From positions 1 through 7,174 of the forward strand of contig JAGLQD010000290.1 of assembly GCA_023136985.1 (NCBI GenBank): a stretch of DNA of 7,174 nucleotides. The letters run 5' to 3'. This DNA comes from Candidatus Sabulitectum sp. (GTDB lineage: Bacteria; Fermentibacterota; Fermentibacteria; Fermentibacterales; JCC-6). Below, one piece after another: positions 6,974-7,174 of the stretch (position 1 is the stretch's first letter; every line of letters starts with the position of its first letter). The notes under the pieces were generated by a model. That model saw nothing but the letters and a program-made list of their open reading frames with translations. It had not been told where the DNA came from and ran no database searches. The position numbers and the translations under genes are program-made.

Positions 6974-7007
6974 AAAAAAAGGGGATCCGAAAGGATTCCC
7001 TTTTTTT
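6974..7007 (+). terminator. Rho-independent terminator of the ATPase operon, probably bidirectional
   Basis: An inverted repeat with arms 6974-6988 (seven A then GGGGATCC) and 6993-7007 (GGATTCCC then seven T) around the tetraloop GAAA (6989-6992). Pairing is eight base pairs in the core, including one G-U wobble, extended by seven A-U pairs. The loop is of the stable C(GNRA)G class. The T run follows the core at once. On the other strand the structure also ends in seven T, and the convergent gene stops 6 nt away at 7014, so it probably ends both transcripts. It lies 10 nt after the ntpD stop. Confidence 0.93.
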
Positions 7008-7013
7008 ACACAC

Positions 7014-7174
7014 CTAAAGAGATTTAAGCAGTTTCATCAGTGCTACAGTTCCAGGATCATCTACCCCGCAGGTACTCCAGAGCCTGTCCAGTTCTGCTTT
7101 AATTCTTTGAAGATCGGTTTTTCCACCAAACATCATTGTAATTCGGTAGAGCATTGCTTTGTTCAAATAGCCCT
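7014..7174 (-). CDS. Unrecognised convergent gene, C-terminal end only
   Basis: On the minus strand a frame is open from the right edge (first whole codon at 7172-7170) to a TAG at 7016-7014, giving 52 residues of a protein that begins outside the window. The other two minus frames close early. The peptide is amphipathic and mostly helical in character: LNKAMLYRITMMFGGKTD, then LQRIKAELDRLWSTCGVDD, then TVALMKLLKSL at the end. It ends 6 nt from a hairpin with a T tract in its direction, as a real gene should. I cannot assign a family: the tail is too short and lacks a recognisable motif. It is not a known V/A-ATPase subunit as far as I can see and is transcribed against the operon, so a functional link is not implied. 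Confidence 0.6.
   Translation of the reverse strand, partial: GYLNKAMLYRITMMFGGKTDLQRIKAELDRLWSTCGVDDPGTVALMKLLKSL

Overview
The window is almost wholly one gene cluster, on the + strand, for a prokaryotic V/A-type (rotary) ATPase. The order is I (5'-truncated), K, E, C, F, A, B, D. As I recall it, this is the order of the Enterococcus hirae ntp operon (I-K-E-C-G-A-B-D) and of the Thermus thermophilus V/A-ATPase operon (I-L-E-C-F-A-B-D). The missing 5' part of I, probably a small peripheral-stalk gene (NtpF/H type), and the operon promoter should lie to the left of position 1.

Layout: 1-751 is the membrane half of stator subunit I. 773-1234 is the c-ring proteolipid K, a fused double hairpin of 153 residues. 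1245-1832 is peripheral-stalk subunit E. 1835-2809 is subunit C, the socket between shaft and ring. 2818-3150 is small rotor subunit F. 3164-4930 is catalytic subunit A. 4943-6334 is non-catalytic subunit B. 6334-6963 is rotor shaft subunit D. Gaps run from 21 nt down to a 1-nt overlap, each gene has a recognisable Shine-Dalgarno or coupling context, and no internal promoter or terminator is evident, so this should be one polycistronic transcript. It ends at a strong A-tract/T-tract hairpin (6974-7007). After the hairpin, 7014-7174 holds the 3' end of a convergent minus-strand gene that I do not recognise; the hairpin probably serves both transcripts.

How it works: A3B3 binds and hydrolyses or makes ATP. 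The D-F shaft turns inside A3B3 and is coupled through C to the ring of K subunits. The I subunit and the E-containing stalks form the stator, and ions pass between I and K. The most informative observation is that K keeps every side chain known to bind Na+ in the E. hirae K ring (Leu, Thr, Gln, Gln, Glu, plus the gating Tyr). The enzyme is therefore predicted to move Na+ rather than, or as well as, H+.

Organism: the window points to a bacterium, given the dense Shine-Dalgarno-led operon, a TTG and a GTG start, and an intrinsic terminator. Base composition is roughly balanced. V/A-ATPases of this layout are common in anaerobic and fermentative bacteria, but I cannot assign a phylum from this sequence. 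I see no undescribed system here: the operon is canonical, and the noteworthy points are details of ion specificity, start sites and termination.
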